The translations under genes and the position numbers were made by a program. 64,000 nucleotides of DNA, from positions 62,001 to 126,000 of the forward strand of contig CAZWKQ010000004.1 in the NCBI GenBank assembly GCA_964634005.1, written 5' to 3'. The notes beneath the pieces were generated by a model. It was not told the origin of the DNA, ran no database searches, and worked only from the letters and a program-made list of their open reading frames with translations. Source of the stretch: CAZWKQ01 sp964634005 (GTDB lineage: Bacteria; Bacteroidota; Bacteroidia; Bacteroidales; JACABE01). Positions 6,913 to 15,793 of this stretch are shown in pieces (the first letter of the stretch is position 1; every line of letters starts with the position of its first letter).

Positions 6913-9696
6913 TTATACTACAATATTTACAATTTTTTTATTCACAATAATAACTTTTTTGGGAGTTTTACCCATTAGCCATTTTTGTGAATCGGGATTT
7001 GAAAGTACAGCCTTTTCGATTTCTTCATTTGTAGCATCAACCGAAAATTCCATTTGAAAACGCATTTTACCGTTGAAAGAGATTGGATAAACAAAAGTAT
7101 TCTCAATCAGGAAATCTTCGTTATAAACGGGATATTCGGCGTAAGTAATACTGTTTTTATTACCGAGTCTTTCCCATAGTTCTTCGGCAATATGCGGAGC
7201 ATAAGGAGAAATCAATACCAATAATGGTTTTAGGATGTCAATTTTATTACATTTCAGTTCTGTCAATTCATTTACACAAATCATAAATGAACTTACAGCA
7301 GTATTGAATGAAAAACGCTCAATATCTTCGGTAACTTTTTTGATTGTACGGTGTAATATCTTAAGTTCCTCTTTATCAGGTTCTTCATCAGACAATTTTA
7401 AGCTATTATTTTCATCGATAAATAATTTCCAAAATTTTCTCAAAAAACGAAAAACTCCTTCAATACCTTTGGTATCCCATGGTTTAGATTGCTCGAGCGG
7501 ACCTAAAAACATTTCGTACATTCTAAGAGTATCGGCACCATAACGTTTAACCAAATCATCGGGGTTTTGCACATTATGCAACGATTTCGACATCTTTTCA
7601 ACTTCCCATCCACACCTGTATTTTCCTTCTTCTAAAATAAATTCGGCATTTTTAAATTCGGGCATCCACTCACGAAATTTATCAATATCAAGAATATCAG
7701 AATCAACTATATTAATATCGACATGCAATTCCTGAGTGTCGTAACCGTCCTTTAATCCGTAAGAAACAAATGTATTAGTTCCTTTGATTCGGTAAACCAA
7801 GCTGGATCTACCTTGAATCATCCCTTGGTTAATAAGTTTTTGAAATGGTTCATCAACGACGCTGAGGCCGATATCATAAAGAAATTTATTCCAGAATCGA
7901 GCATAAATAAGATGACCTGTGGCATGTTCGGCTCCGCCTATGTACAAATCCACATTTTTCCAGTATTCTACGGCTTCTTTCGAAAAAATTTCTTTGTCAT
8001 TCCTTGCATCCATATAACGCAGATAGTAAGCACTTGAACCTGCAAATCCCGGCATTGTGTTTGTTTCAAGCGGATATCCATCTTTTGTATGCCAGTTTTT
8101 AGCCCTTGCCAAAGGTGGCTCCCCTGTTTCAGTAGGTAAATAAGAGTCAATTTCAGGAAGATGCAGCGGGAGTTCACTCTCATCGAGCATATAAGGAACT
8201 CCATCTTTGTAATATACGGGAAATGGCTCGCCCCAATAACGTTGGCGACTGAATATTGCATCACGCAAACGATAATTGATTGTCCTTTTCCCAATTCCGT
8301 TATTTTCGAGATATTCTATTACAGCTTCAGCACCTTTTTTAACGGTCATTCCATTTATGAATCCCGAATTAATGCAAGTACCCTGTTTTGAATCCTTTGC
8401 ATCGTCCCATAATTCAGGATTTTCAGGACTTTCACCCTCAGGAACTATAACTTGAATTATGGGCAAATTAAAATGACGTGCAAAAGCAAAATCACGGCTA
8501 TCGTGTCCCGGAACAGCCATAATAGCACCGGTGCCATAACCTGACAATACATAATCGGAAACCCAAACATGTATTTTATCACCGTTAATGGGATTTATGG
8601 CAAAAGCTCCAGTGAATACACCCGAAATTTTATTTACTTCTGCTTGCCTTTCACGTTCCGAACGGTTTTTAGCCCAATTTACATAATTTGTAACATTCTC
8701 TAAATTATCATCAGTTGTAATTTGCTCAATAAGCTCATGTTCAGGGCATAAAACCATAAAAGAAACTCCAAAAATTGTATCAGGGCGGGTAGTAAAAATT
8801 TTTATTCCAAGTTCACTACCTTCAATTTTGAAAACAGCTTCGGCTCCTTCCGATTTCCCTATCCAGTTTCTTTGAATCTCTTTAATCGAATCACTCCAAT
8901 CAATTCTGTCTAAGCCTTCAAGTAAACGTTCGGCATAGGCTGATATTCTTAAAGACCACTGTTTCATTAACTTTCTTTCGACAGGATATCCACCTCTGAC
9001 CGATAATCCACCAACAACCTCATCGTTTGCAAGGACAGTACCTAACTTTGGACACCAATTAACCATTGTATCAGACAAATAAGCTAATCGGTAATTCATC
9101 AGAATTTCCTGTTGTTTTTTCTCAGGCATAGCTTTCCACATTTCAGGAGTAAATATCTCACAATCAACCCCATAAGCATTACAATTAACACTCCCATGCT
9201 CTTCGAAATGCTTTATTAAGTTATTAATATGTATGGCTTTATTATACTTTTTATCGTAATAATGATTAAAAAGCTGAATAAATGTCCATTGAGTCCATTT
9301 ATAATAAGACGGATCGCAAGTTCTTACCTCTCTGTCCCAATCGAAAGAAAAACCGATTTTATCTAATTGTTCTCTATAACGTGCAATATTTTTTTCAGTA
9401 GTAATTGCAGGATGTTGCCCTGTTTGTATGGCATACTGCTCAGCAGGTAAACCATAAGCATCATAACCCATAGGATGCAATACATTAAACCCTTTATGAC
9501 GCTTATACCTCGAATAAATATCAGAAGCTATATAACCCAATGGATGTCCGACATGTAGCCCTGCACCCGATGGATACGGAAACATATCCAATACATAATA
9601 TTTTGGTTTATCCGATTTATTTTCAGCTTTAAAAGTTTTATTATTTCGCCAATATTCCTGCCATTTCTTTTCTATTTCTACAAAGTTATATTCCAT
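6913..9696 (-). CDS. leuS: Leucyl-tRNA synthetase
   Basis: Charges tRNA-Leu. 927 residues, class I. The HIGH-type motif is PSGAGLHVGHPLGY near residue 41; KMSKSLHNVQNPDD lies near residue 700. The editing (CP1) domain shows TRPDTIFGVSF and the GTGAIMAVPGHDSRD region needed to clear mischarged tRNA. A complete anticodon-binding C-terminus follows (APHIAEELWERLG). The promoter at 9736-9765 supports the ATG at 9696. It converges on miaA. Confidence 0.97.
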   Translation of the reverse strand: MEYNFVEIEKKWQEYWRNNKTFKAENKSDKPKYYVLDMFPYPSGAGLHVGHPLGYIASDIYSRYKRHKGFNVLHPMGYDAYGLPAEQYAIQTGQHPAITTEKNIARYREQLDKIGFSFDWDREVRTCDPSYYKWTQWTFIQLFNHYYDKKYNKAIHINNLIKHFEEHGSVNCNAYGVDCEIFTPEMWKAMPEKKQQEILMNYRLAYLSDTMVNWCPKLGTVLANDEVVGGLSVRGGYPVERKLMKQWSLRISAYAERLLEGLDRIDWSDSIKEIQRNWIGKSEGAEAVFKIEGSELGIKIFTTRPDTIFGVSFMVLCPEHELIEQITTDDNLENVTNYVNWAKNRSERERQAEVNKISGVFTGAFAINPINGDKIHVWVSDYVLSGYGTGAIMAVPGHDSRDFAFARHFNLPIIQVIVPEGESPENPELWDDAKDSKQGTCINSGFINGMTVKKGAEAVIEYLENNGIGKRTINYRLRDAIFSRQRYWGEPFPVYYKDGVPYMLDESELPLHLPEIDSYLPTETGEPPLARAKNWHTKDGYPLETNTMPGFAGSSAYYLRYMDARNDKEIFSKEAVEYWKNVDLYIGGAEHATGHLIYARFWNKFLYDIGLSVVDEPFQKLINQGMIQGRSSLVYRIKGTNTFVSYGLKDGYDTQELHVDINIVDSDILDIDKFREWMPEFKNAEFILEEGKYRCGWEVEKMSKSLHNVQNPDDLVKRYGADTLRMYEMFLGPLEQSKPWDTKGIEGVFRFLRKFWKLFIDENNSLKLSDEEPDKEELKILHRTIKKVTEDIERFSFNTAVSSFMICVNELTELKCNKIDILKPLLVLISPYAPHIAEELWERLGNKNSITYAEYPVYNEDFLIENTFVYPISFNGKMRFQMEFSVDATNEEIEKAVLSNPDSQKWLMGKTPKKVIIVNKKIVNIVV

Positions 9697-9735
9697 AGTT
9701 TTTATTATTCAATTTCACTGATTTTTTTAATTTTG

Positions 9736-9765
9736 CAAAAGTAGGAAAATGAATGATAAATCAAA
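9736..9765 (-). promoter_or_regulatory. leuS promoter
   Basis: Minus-strand -7 TACTTTTG (9736-9743) and -33 TTTG (9762-9765) with an 18-base spacer; both boxes fit the Bacteroidota consensus. The predicted transcription start lies about 30 bases before the ATG. Confidence 0.65.
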
Positions 9766-9772
9766 AACTCAA

Positions 9773-9809
9773 AGAGTTTTGTAATATAAGGTGTTTTTAC
9801 TAAAACTCT
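9773..9809. repeat. Inverted repeat between leuS and ftsX
   Basis: AGAGTTTT (9773-9780) and AAAACTCT (9802-9809) are perfect 8-base inverted arms, 21 bases apart, just upstream of the leuS -33 box and before the ftsX leader. It could be an operator or simply a hairpin; nothing else identifies it. Confidence 0.35.
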
Positions 9810-9862
9810 GTACTACCATCGACTATAAAAAACTTTGTTTAATTTAGCAACTTTACGATAAT

Positions 9863-10738
9863 ATGAAAAATCAGGAAGAAAAGTACAATAAAAGACGATT
9901 AATAAATGCTTATATCAGTTCGGTAGTAAGCATTTCGTTGGTATTATTTATGCTTGGTTTGTTAGGATTAATAATTTTTCACGCAAAAAAAATATCAAAC
10001 CAGGTTAAGGAAAATATTGGCTTTTCTATTTATATGAAAGACTCAGCTAAAGAAGCTAATATAATAAAGTTTCAGAAATACCTCGATATATGCCCTTATA
10101 CAAAATCGACACAATATATTACAAAAGAACAGGCAGCCAAAGAATTGTCAAAAGACTTGGGCGAAGATTTTATGAGCTTTCTTGATTATAACCCTCTTCC
10201 GGCAACAATTGATGTAAGATTAAATGCAAATTATGCCAACAACGACAGTTTAAAAATTATTGAGGCTAATATATTGAAAAACGATATAGTTAAAGAGGTT
10301 TACTATCAAAAAAATCTTGTTCAGAAAGTTAATGATAATATAAAGAGAATCAGTGTTTTTATTTTGTCATTCAGCTCAATTTTTATTTTAATAGCGATAA
10401 TTTTGGTAAATAACACCATAAGACTTTCAATTTACTCGAAACGCTTTATTATCAGAACTATGCAATTAGTTGGAGCAAATTCTGCATTTATAAGGAAGCC
10501 TTTTTTACAAAAAAGTATTTTAACCGGATTTATAAGTTCGATAGCCGCAATTGCTGTTTTATTCGGAGTGCTTTTGCTCATACGCGAACATTTGCCCGAG
10601 GTGATAAACATGCAGGAAATTGACTCATATTTACTTGTATTTGTAGCTGTTTTAATATTGGGAATATCGTTTTCTGTTGTTTCAACATATTTTGCAGTAA
10701 GAAAATATTTAAAAATCAAAACAGACAGTTTATATTAA
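9863..10738 (+). CDS. ftsX: Cell division protein FtsX (ABC permease-like)
   Basis: Inner-membrane partner of the FtsE ATPase that controls septal peptidoglycan hydrolases. 291 residues with the FtsX layout: short cytoplasmic N-terminus, first membrane segment (about 21-42), an extracytoplasmic loop of roughly 130 residues, then three membrane segments between about 160 and 285. The stretch TMQLVGANSAFIRKPFL before the third segment is typical of FtsX. The order ftsX, DUF3098, uppP, truB recurs in Bacteroidota. ftsE is not in this window. Confidence 0.9.
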   Translation: MKNQEEKYNKRRLINAYISSVVSISLVLFMLGLLGLIIFHAKKISNQVKENIGFSIYMKDSAKEANIIKFQKYLDICPYTKSTQYITKEQAAKELSKDLGEDFMSFLDYNPLPATIDVRLNANYANNDSLKIIEANILKNDIVKEVYYQKNLVQKVNDNIKRISVFILSFSSIFILIAIILVNNTIRLSIYSKRFIIRTMQLVGANSAFIRKPFLQKSILTGFISSIAAIAVLFGVLLLIREHLPEVINMQEIDSYLLVFVAVLILGISFSVVSTYFAVRKYLKIKTDSLY

Positions 10739-10767
10739 AAAATTTATAATTTTGTAAAAAAAAGTCT

Positions 10768-11073
10768 ATGGCAGTACAATCGAAAAAAGTAATAACCGTC
10801 AAAAATAATCAAAATACTAAAAGTACAACACAAAAGACAAAAGAGAAACCACAATTAGATTTTGCATTTGGGAAAATTAATTATCAATTGCTTATACTTG
10901 GGGTTGCTTTTCTGCTTGTAGGATATATATTAATGATAGGAGGTGGCTCTGACGACCCAAATGTATTCAGCGATAAAATATTCAATTTCCAAAGACTTAC
11001 ATTAGCCCCTATCCTTTTAATTATAGGCTTTGTAATAGAGGTTTTTGCCATTATGATTAAGCCTAAAGATTAG
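10768..11073 (+). CDS. DUF3098 family membrane protein
   Basis: 101 residues. A Lys-rich cytoplasmic N-terminus of about 35 residues is followed by two membrane helices (about 45-62 and 78-96), with GGGSDDPNVFSDKIF in the short connecting loop. That loop and the position between ftsX and uppP are characteristic of DUF3098. The function is unknown; the neighbours suggest an envelope or division role. A possible internal -7 box, TAATTTTG, lies at 10747-10754. It ends 4 bases before uppP. Confidence 0.82.
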   Translation: MAVQSKKVITVKNNQNTKSTTQKTKEKPQLDFAFGKINYQLLILGVAFLLVGYILMIGGGSDDPNVFSDKIFNFQRLTLAPILLIIGFVIEVFAIMIKPKD

Positions 11074-11077
11074 AGTT

Positions 11078-11857
11078 ATGACAATATTCGAAGCCGTCAT
11101 AATTGCAATAGTTGAGGGTATTACGGAGTTTTTGCCCATATCTTCGACCGGACACATGATTATTACCGAAAAAATTCTCGGATTAGAAAGCACTGAATTT
11201 TTAAAAGCATTTACGGTCAACATTCAGTTTGGTGCCATACTATCTGTTATTGTTTTATATTGGAAAAGGTTTTTCCAAACATTAGATTTTTATTACAAAC
11301 TTTTTATTGCTTTTATTCCGGCAATGGTTATAGGCTTTTTATTGGGAGATATTATCGATAAAATGCTTGAAAGTGTGATAGTTGTTGCTATTTCACTATT
11401 GCTTGGAGGAATTGTTCTATTATTTGTAGATAAATGGTTTAATAAACCGTCAGAAGATCAAAAAATAAGCTATTCAACAGCATTTAAAATCGGATTGATA
11501 CAATGTATATCAATGATACCGGGAGTTTCACGCTCTGCTGCAACTATTATCGGAGGTATGTCTCAAAAACTGAACAGGAAAACAGCCGCAGAATTCTCAT
11601 TCTTCCTTGCAGTTCCGACTATGTTTGCGGCATCTGCATATAAACTTTTAGAAAACTATAAGTCAATTCAAGCATCCGATATTGATATTTTGATAATCGG
11701 AAATATTGTAGCTTTTTTAGTTGCAATGTTAGCGATTAAAAGTTTTATTGCCTTCCTTACAAAATACGGGTTTAAAGCATTCGGCTATTACAGAATTATT
11801 TTAGGAGCTGTTATACTGCTTTTGTCTGCACTGGGTGTTCCATTATCAGTAATTTAA
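11078..11857 (+). CDS. uppP: Undecaprenyl-diphosphate phosphatase (UppP/BacA)
   Basis: Integral membrane phosphatase that recycles undecaprenyl pyrophosphate for peptidoglycan and polysaccharide synthesis. 259 residues, about eight hydrophobic segments. Both signature motifs are present: EGITEFLPISSTGHMI (residues 9-24) with its catalytic Glu and Ser, and PGVSRSAATIIGG near residue 148 with the essential Arg. It ends one base before the truB ATG, so the two are tightly coupled. Confidence 0.95.
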   Translation: MTIFEAVIIAIVEGITEFLPISSTGHMIITEKILGLESTEFLKAFTVNIQFGAILSVIVLYWKRFFQTLDFYYKLFIAFIPAMVIGFLLGDIIDKMLESVIVVAISLLLGGIVLLFVDKWFNKPSEDQKISYSTAFKIGLIQCISMIPGVSRSAATIIGGMSQKLNRKTAAEFSFFLAVPTMFAASAYKLLENYKSIQASDIDILIIGNIVAFLVAMLAIKSFIAFLTKYGFKAFGYYRIILGAVILLLSALGVPLSVI

Positions 11858-11858
11858 A

Positions 11859-12569
11859 ATGGATATCAACAATTTAATTGAAGGCGAGTTAATTTTAATT
11901 GATAAACCTTACCGTTGGACATCGTTCGACGTAGTAAATCATTTAAGAAATATTATCAGGCGTAAACTTGGAATAAAAAAGATTAAAATAGGTCATGCCG
12001 GTACATTAGACCCTTTGGCAACCGGTTTATTAATTGTTTGTACCGGAAAATTCACAAAAAAAATTGAAGAACTCCAGTTCTTGGAAAAACAATATACAGG
12101 AAGTTTTACTATTGGAAAAACAACTCCTTCGTACGACTTGGAAAAAGAAATAGATAATGAATACGATTATTCTCATGTAACCGATGAAATGATTTATAAT
12201 GCAGCAAATTCGTTTATAGGAGAAACTTATCAAATTCCTCCTGTGTTTTCAGCTGTAAAAATTAACGGGAAAAGAGCATACAAGTATGCCCGCGAAGAAG
12301 AAGACATAAAACTTAAACCCAAAAAAATATTTATTTCTGAATTTGAAATAACTGAAATAAAATTACCCGAAGTTTATTTTAAAATAAACTGTAGCAAAGG
12401 CACTTACATAAGAGCAATAGCACGTGATTTCGGAAATCAACTCAAATGCGGAGCTTATCTTTCTTCACTTTGCAGAACTCGAATAGGGAATTACAAATTG
12501 GATGACGCCTTTAAAATTGAAACCATTCAAGAAGTCTTTAATAGCACGTCAAATCAGGATTTGATTTAA
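11859..12569 (+). CDS. truB: tRNA pseudouridine-55 synthase
   Basis: Converts U55 of the tRNA T-loop to pseudouridine. 236 residues, a compact TruB. The catalytic Asp is in GHAGTLDPLATGLL near residue 52; KPYRWTSFDVV and the conserved SKGTYIRAIARDFG follow. Last gene of the ftsX-DUF3098-uppP-truB unit, ending at a hairpin at 12568-12602. Confidence 0.95.
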   Translation: MDINNLIEGELILIDKPYRWTSFDVVNHLRNIIRRKLGIKKIKIGHAGTLDPLATGLLIVCTGKFTKKIEELQFLEKQYTGSFTIGKTTPSYDLEKEIDNEYDYSHVTDEMIYNAANSFIGETYQIPPVFSAVKINGKRAYKYAREEEDIKLKPKKIFISEFEITEIKLPEVYFKINCSKGTYIRAIARDFGNQLKCGAYLSSLCRTRIGNYKLDDAFKIETIQEVFNSTSNQDLI

Positions 12570-12602
12570 CCCAAATTATACAATAAAAAAATTTTGGGTT
12601 TT
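12568..12602. terminator. CCCAAAT-armed hairpin after truB
   Basis: AACCCAAATT (12568-12577) pairs with AATTTTGGGTT (12590-12600) around a short AT-rich loop. It overlaps the truB stop and lies between convergent truB and nadE. Same arm sequence as the elements at 3495 and 6842 but without a long inner palindrome. Confidence 0.6.
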
Positions 12603-12655
12603 AGCATTTAAAATACTCAAATAATTGTAAACCTACTATTACTTATCATTAACAA

Positions 12656-14281
12656 CTATATATACTTCCCTGCGATAGGCATTCTTCTGCCTAATCCGAA
12701 TGCTTTTGAAGAAACTCTCAAAATTGGAGGAGTTTGTTTTCTTTTATATTCGCTATTATTAACCAAACTCAATGTTTTTGATACGACTTTTTTTTCAAAT
12801 CCCAAATTTATCAACTCTTCGGGGCCTTTCTTTAATTCAATATAATTATACAGAATTTTATCGAGAATTTCATATTCAGGAAGCGAGTCGCTATCTTTCT
12901 GGTTCGGTCTGAGTTCGGCTGAAGGAGCTTTATCAATGATATTTTGCGGTATGATAGGTTTTATTCTATTAATAAAATTAGCAATTTCGTAAACTTGAGT
13001 TTTGTATAAATCGCCAATTACCGATAATCCTCCGCACATATCGCCATACAATGTTCCATAACCTACTGCAGCCTCGCTTTTATTGGAAGTATTAAGCAAA
13101 ACATAACCAAACTTGTTGCTAAAAGCCATAAGAATAACAGCACGAATTCGAGCCTGAAGATTCTCTTCGGTAATATCAAAAGATGTCCCTTTAAAAAAGT
13201 CAGTAAGTCCCGATAAAAAAGCGTTATAATAACTTTCAATATTTATTATTTCATAACTTACTTCTAAATTGGAAGCAAGAGCAACAGCATCGTCAACAGA
13301 ATGGCTACTCGAAAACTGCGATGGTAATAATATAGCTTTTACATTTTCCTTTCCTAAAGCATCAACTGCCAAAACAAGCACCAATGCTGAATCTATTCCG
13401 CCCGATAGTCCTATTATTGCTTTTTGCAAACCCATTTTTACGAAATAATCCTTGATGCCGAGTATTAATGCATCGTAAATAAATTCAGGCTTTGATTTAT
13501 AAGGTTTTATGGTAGGTTTTACCAATTTATTTGTATCAACAACCCTAATCTCCTCTTTAAAATAATCTAACTCTTCACAAATATCGGCATATTTATTAAT
13601 AACAAGTGAACCCCCGTCGAAAATCAGTTCAGTATTTGCACCTACCTGATTTACATAAAACAAAGGAATATTATATTTCGAAACATTCTGTTTTAATATT
13701 TTTTTTCTTTCGTCAATATGCTCATAATGAAATGGTGAAGCAGAAATATTGATAATAAAATCGGGCTTAAATTTAACAAGCTCCTCCATAGGTGAATATG
13801 GATATAAGGATTCTTCACCTATATTCCATAATTCTTCGCAAATTGTCAATGCTAAACGATGATTCTTAAATTCAATAATATTTGAGGAGAGGCAAGGTTC
13901 GAAATAACGATATTCATCAAAAATATCGTAATTAGGCAAAAGACTTTTATTATGAATTGATTGAATTTTGCCTTGATATAAAAATGCAGCAGAGTTGAAT
14001 AAAGGCTTACCTTTGGGGTTGTTGTTTCGGGTAGGCAAGCCGACAATAGCAGCTATATCAACACACTCTTTTGCAATTAACTGTGTATAATTCAAACATT
14101 CGTCAATAAAATAGTCATATTCAAGAAAATCCAAAGGCGGGTAACCACAAACCGAAAGTTCAGAAAAAACTACCAAGTCACAACCATCGTTTTTGGCTTT
14201 TTTTATTGCGTTTATAATTTTTTCAGTGTTAAACTTAAAATTTCCTATATGATAATTTAACTGTGCAAGTGCTATTTTCAT
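12656..14281 (-). CDS. nadE: NAD+ synthase, glutamine-hydrolysing
   Basis: Makes NAD+ from deamido-NAD+ using ammonia from glutamine. 541 residues in two domains. The N-terminal nitrilase-type glutaminase (about 1-260) has the Glu in VFSELSVCGYPPLDF, the Lys in HNKSLLPNYDIFDE and the Cys in LALTICEELWN. The C-terminal synthase (about 275-541) has the PP-loop GLSGGIDSALVL and the LLNTSNKSEAAVGYGT segment. It follows the barrel gene at 14302-15012 by 20 bases on the same strand. nadE next to gldB is an arrangement I recall from gliding Bacteroidota; here one barrel gene on each strand lies between them. Confidence 0.96.
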   Translation of the reverse strand: MKIALAQLNYHIGNFKFNTEKIINAIKKAKNDGCDLVVFSELSVCGYPPLDFLEYDYFIDECLNYTQLIAKECVDIAAIVGLPTRNNNPKGKPLFNSAAFLYQGKIQSIHNKSLLPNYDIFDEYRYFEPCLSSNIIEFKNHRLALTICEELWNIGEESLYPYSPMEELVKFKPDFIINISASPFHYEHIDERKKILKQNVSKYNIPLFYVNQVGANTELIFDGGSLVINKYADICEELDYFKEEIRVVDTNKLVKPTIKPYKSKPEFIYDALILGIKDYFVKMGLQKAIIGLSGGIDSALVLVLAVDALGKENVKAILLPSQFSSSHSVDDAVALASNLEVSYEIINIESYYNAFLSGLTDFFKGTSFDITEENLQARIRAVILMAFSNKFGYVLLNTSNKSEAAVGYGTLYGDMCGGLSVIGDLYKTQVYEIANFINRIKPIIPQNIIDKAPSAELRPNQKDSDSLPEYEILDKILYNYIELKKGPEELINLGFEKKVVSKTLSLVNNSEYKRKQTPPILRVSSKAFGLGRRMPIAGKYI

Positions 14282-14301
14282 TTAAATAATTTTAATGTTG
14301 C

Positions 14302-15012
14302 TTAAAACAATATACCTACGGTCAACTCAAGCGAATTAACAATTGCATCTGCTCTGTTAAAAGGCGGAGTATTAGTCTTAAAATCAAAAGCATTGCTAAA
14401 TCCGTTATTGAATGATATAGCTCCGAAAAAAGCAGTACTACCGCCAAGACTATACTCAAAACCTGCCGCTACTATCATCGATAGGCGAATAAAATTAACC
14501 TTATCCTCAATATTGACATCAGTTTCGGTATTAGAAAAAGTTCTGGTTAATGATGTAAATTCATTATCAGCTTTTGCACTAAGTCTCATCCCAAACCCCA
14601 TACCGATTTGTCCAAAATAAGTAGTATATCCGAACTGACGAGTCTTCATTTTTACCGAAACGGGTATTTCTACATATCTAAGATAATTGATTTGTTTCAT
14701 AGTACCTAAAATACTATCGGCTCCATTTATTTTATAAATGTATGGATAAACAATTTTCCCGCTCATAGAATTGACATTAAAACCGGTTGACATATAATAT
14801 TTATCGGCAAATTGAAAATCAGCAATAAAACCCCAAGAAAAATTAAACGGAACACTCTCGGAAGTAAAATATTGAGCATCAGGCTTAAACCATGAAATGT
14901 TTGGAGAAATCTTTGCTCCCAATGAAAGAGGAATATCATGTTTTTTTTGCGATAATACTATATTGGATATCAATACTAATATTAAAACTGCTCCGATTTT
15001 TATTTTATTCAT
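14302..15012 (-). CDS. Outer-membrane beta-barrel protein, PorT-like
   Basis: 236 residues with a signal peptide (residues 1-21, ending VLSQ). The rest is alternating amphipathic strands, closing with LELTVGILF, a terminal Phe typical of outer-membrane barrels. Glycine-rich hairpins such as GQIGMGFGMRLSA fit a small eight-stranded barrel like the PorT family. PorT itself belongs to the T9SS, but many Bacteroidota proteins share this fold, so a secretion role is not claimed. Co-directional with nadE, 20 bases upstream of it, and divergent from a second barrel gene. Confidence 0.75.
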   Translation of the reverse strand: MNKIKIGAVLILVLISNIVLSQKKHDIPLSLGAKISPNISWFKPDAQYFTSESVPFNFSWGFIADFQFADKYYMSTGFNVNSMSGKIVYPYIYKINGADSILGTMKQINYLRYVEIPVSVKMKTRQFGYTTYFGQIGMGFGMRLSAKADNEFTSLTRTFSNTETDVNIEDKVNFIRLSMIVAAGFEYSLGGSTAFFGAISFNNGFSNAFDFKTNTPPFNRADAIVNSLELTVGILF

Positions 15013-15100
15013 ATCATAATAAATTTAAAAGTACTTAATACTAACGACATACTCATTTTAAGTATTTTAAGAAAAATTTAAGTTAAATACGATTTTTTTT

Positions 15101-15108
15101 TAATTTTG
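15101..15108 (+). promoter_or_regulatory. -7 promoter box for the barrel-gldB-yifB unit
   Basis: TAATTTTG matches TAnnTTTG, 36 bases before the ATG at 15145. No clear -33 box. Confidence 0.45.
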
Positions 15109-15144
15109 TACAAATTTACAACTAATCTTTAAAATCGGTTAAAT

Positions 15145-15780
15145 ATGAAAAAAATTATTATTACATTAGCGTTAGTAGCTGTTTTATCAAATGTAAAATC
15201 ACAATTGCCTTTCAATTTAGGTGTAAAAGTTGGATTTAACTCAACAAAAATGATTACTGAGTTGAAAAATGTAAATGATATTTCGGAAGAAGCAAAATTA
15301 GGTTATCTTGCCGGAGCATTTGTAAGAATCAATTTACCGAAAATATACCTTCAGCCTGAGATTTATTATACAAAAAAAGCCGGTGATTACCAAACAGCAA
15401 CTATACCACAATTTCAAAACCAAACTTTCACTCAAAAAACCATATTAAACAGCATTGATGTTCCTTTATTGATTGGGGTTAAACTGCTTGATTTGAAAGT
15501 TTCAAACATCAGACTTATGACAGGGCCGGTTGCTTCTTTCGTAACAAGTAAAGATGTCAATTATGAAGTAAACGGAATAAATATAGGAAGTTTGCCATCA
15601 ACAGATTTGGGGAAATATAACAATATAAATTGGGCAATTCAGGCTGGTGCCGGAATAGACGTAATGAATTTTACTCTGGATGTGCGTTATGAGTGGGGAA
15701 TAAACAACATTTCCGATGTTGCCGATATGAATGTAAAATCAAAATTGCTTAATGTCTCAATAGGGATGAAACTATTCTAA
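15145..15780 (+). CDS. Outer-membrane beta-barrel protein, PorT family
   Basis: 211 residues. Signal peptide 1-19 (VLSNVKSQ), then a PorT/OmpW-like barrel: LGVKVGFNSTKM, LQPEIYYTKKAG, an extracellular loop, GAGIDVMNFTLDVRYEWG and the final LLNVSIGMKLF ending in Phe. The motif with 'PEIYY' and the last strand are common in Bacteroidota PorT-type proteins. It is 13 bases upstream of gldB on the same strand, so the two envelope genes are probably co-expressed. Paralogous in fold, not in close sequence, to the divergent barrel at 14302. Confidence 0.8.
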   Translation: MKKIIITLALVAVLSNVKSQLPFNLGVKVGFNSTKMITELKNVNDISEEAKLGYLAGAFVRINLPKIYLQPEIYYTKKAGDYQTATIPQFQNQTFTQKTILNSIDVPLLIGVKLLDLKVSNIRLMTGPVASFVTSKDVNYEVNGINIGSLPSTDLGKYNNINWAIQAGAGIDVMNFTLDVRYEWGINNISDVADMNVKSKLLNVSIGMKLF

Positions 15781-15793
15781 TCATTTTATTTTT

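Noticed and set aside
9697..9862. T-box or other leader riboswitch upstream of leuS
   Set aside because: No T-box sequence or specifier-like structure recognised; the leader before the ATG is only about 30 bases.
13852..14046. Additional short frames inside nadE and other long genes
   Set aside because: They overlap conserved coding sequence, lack recognisable domains and have atypical composition, so they are shadows of the real genes.
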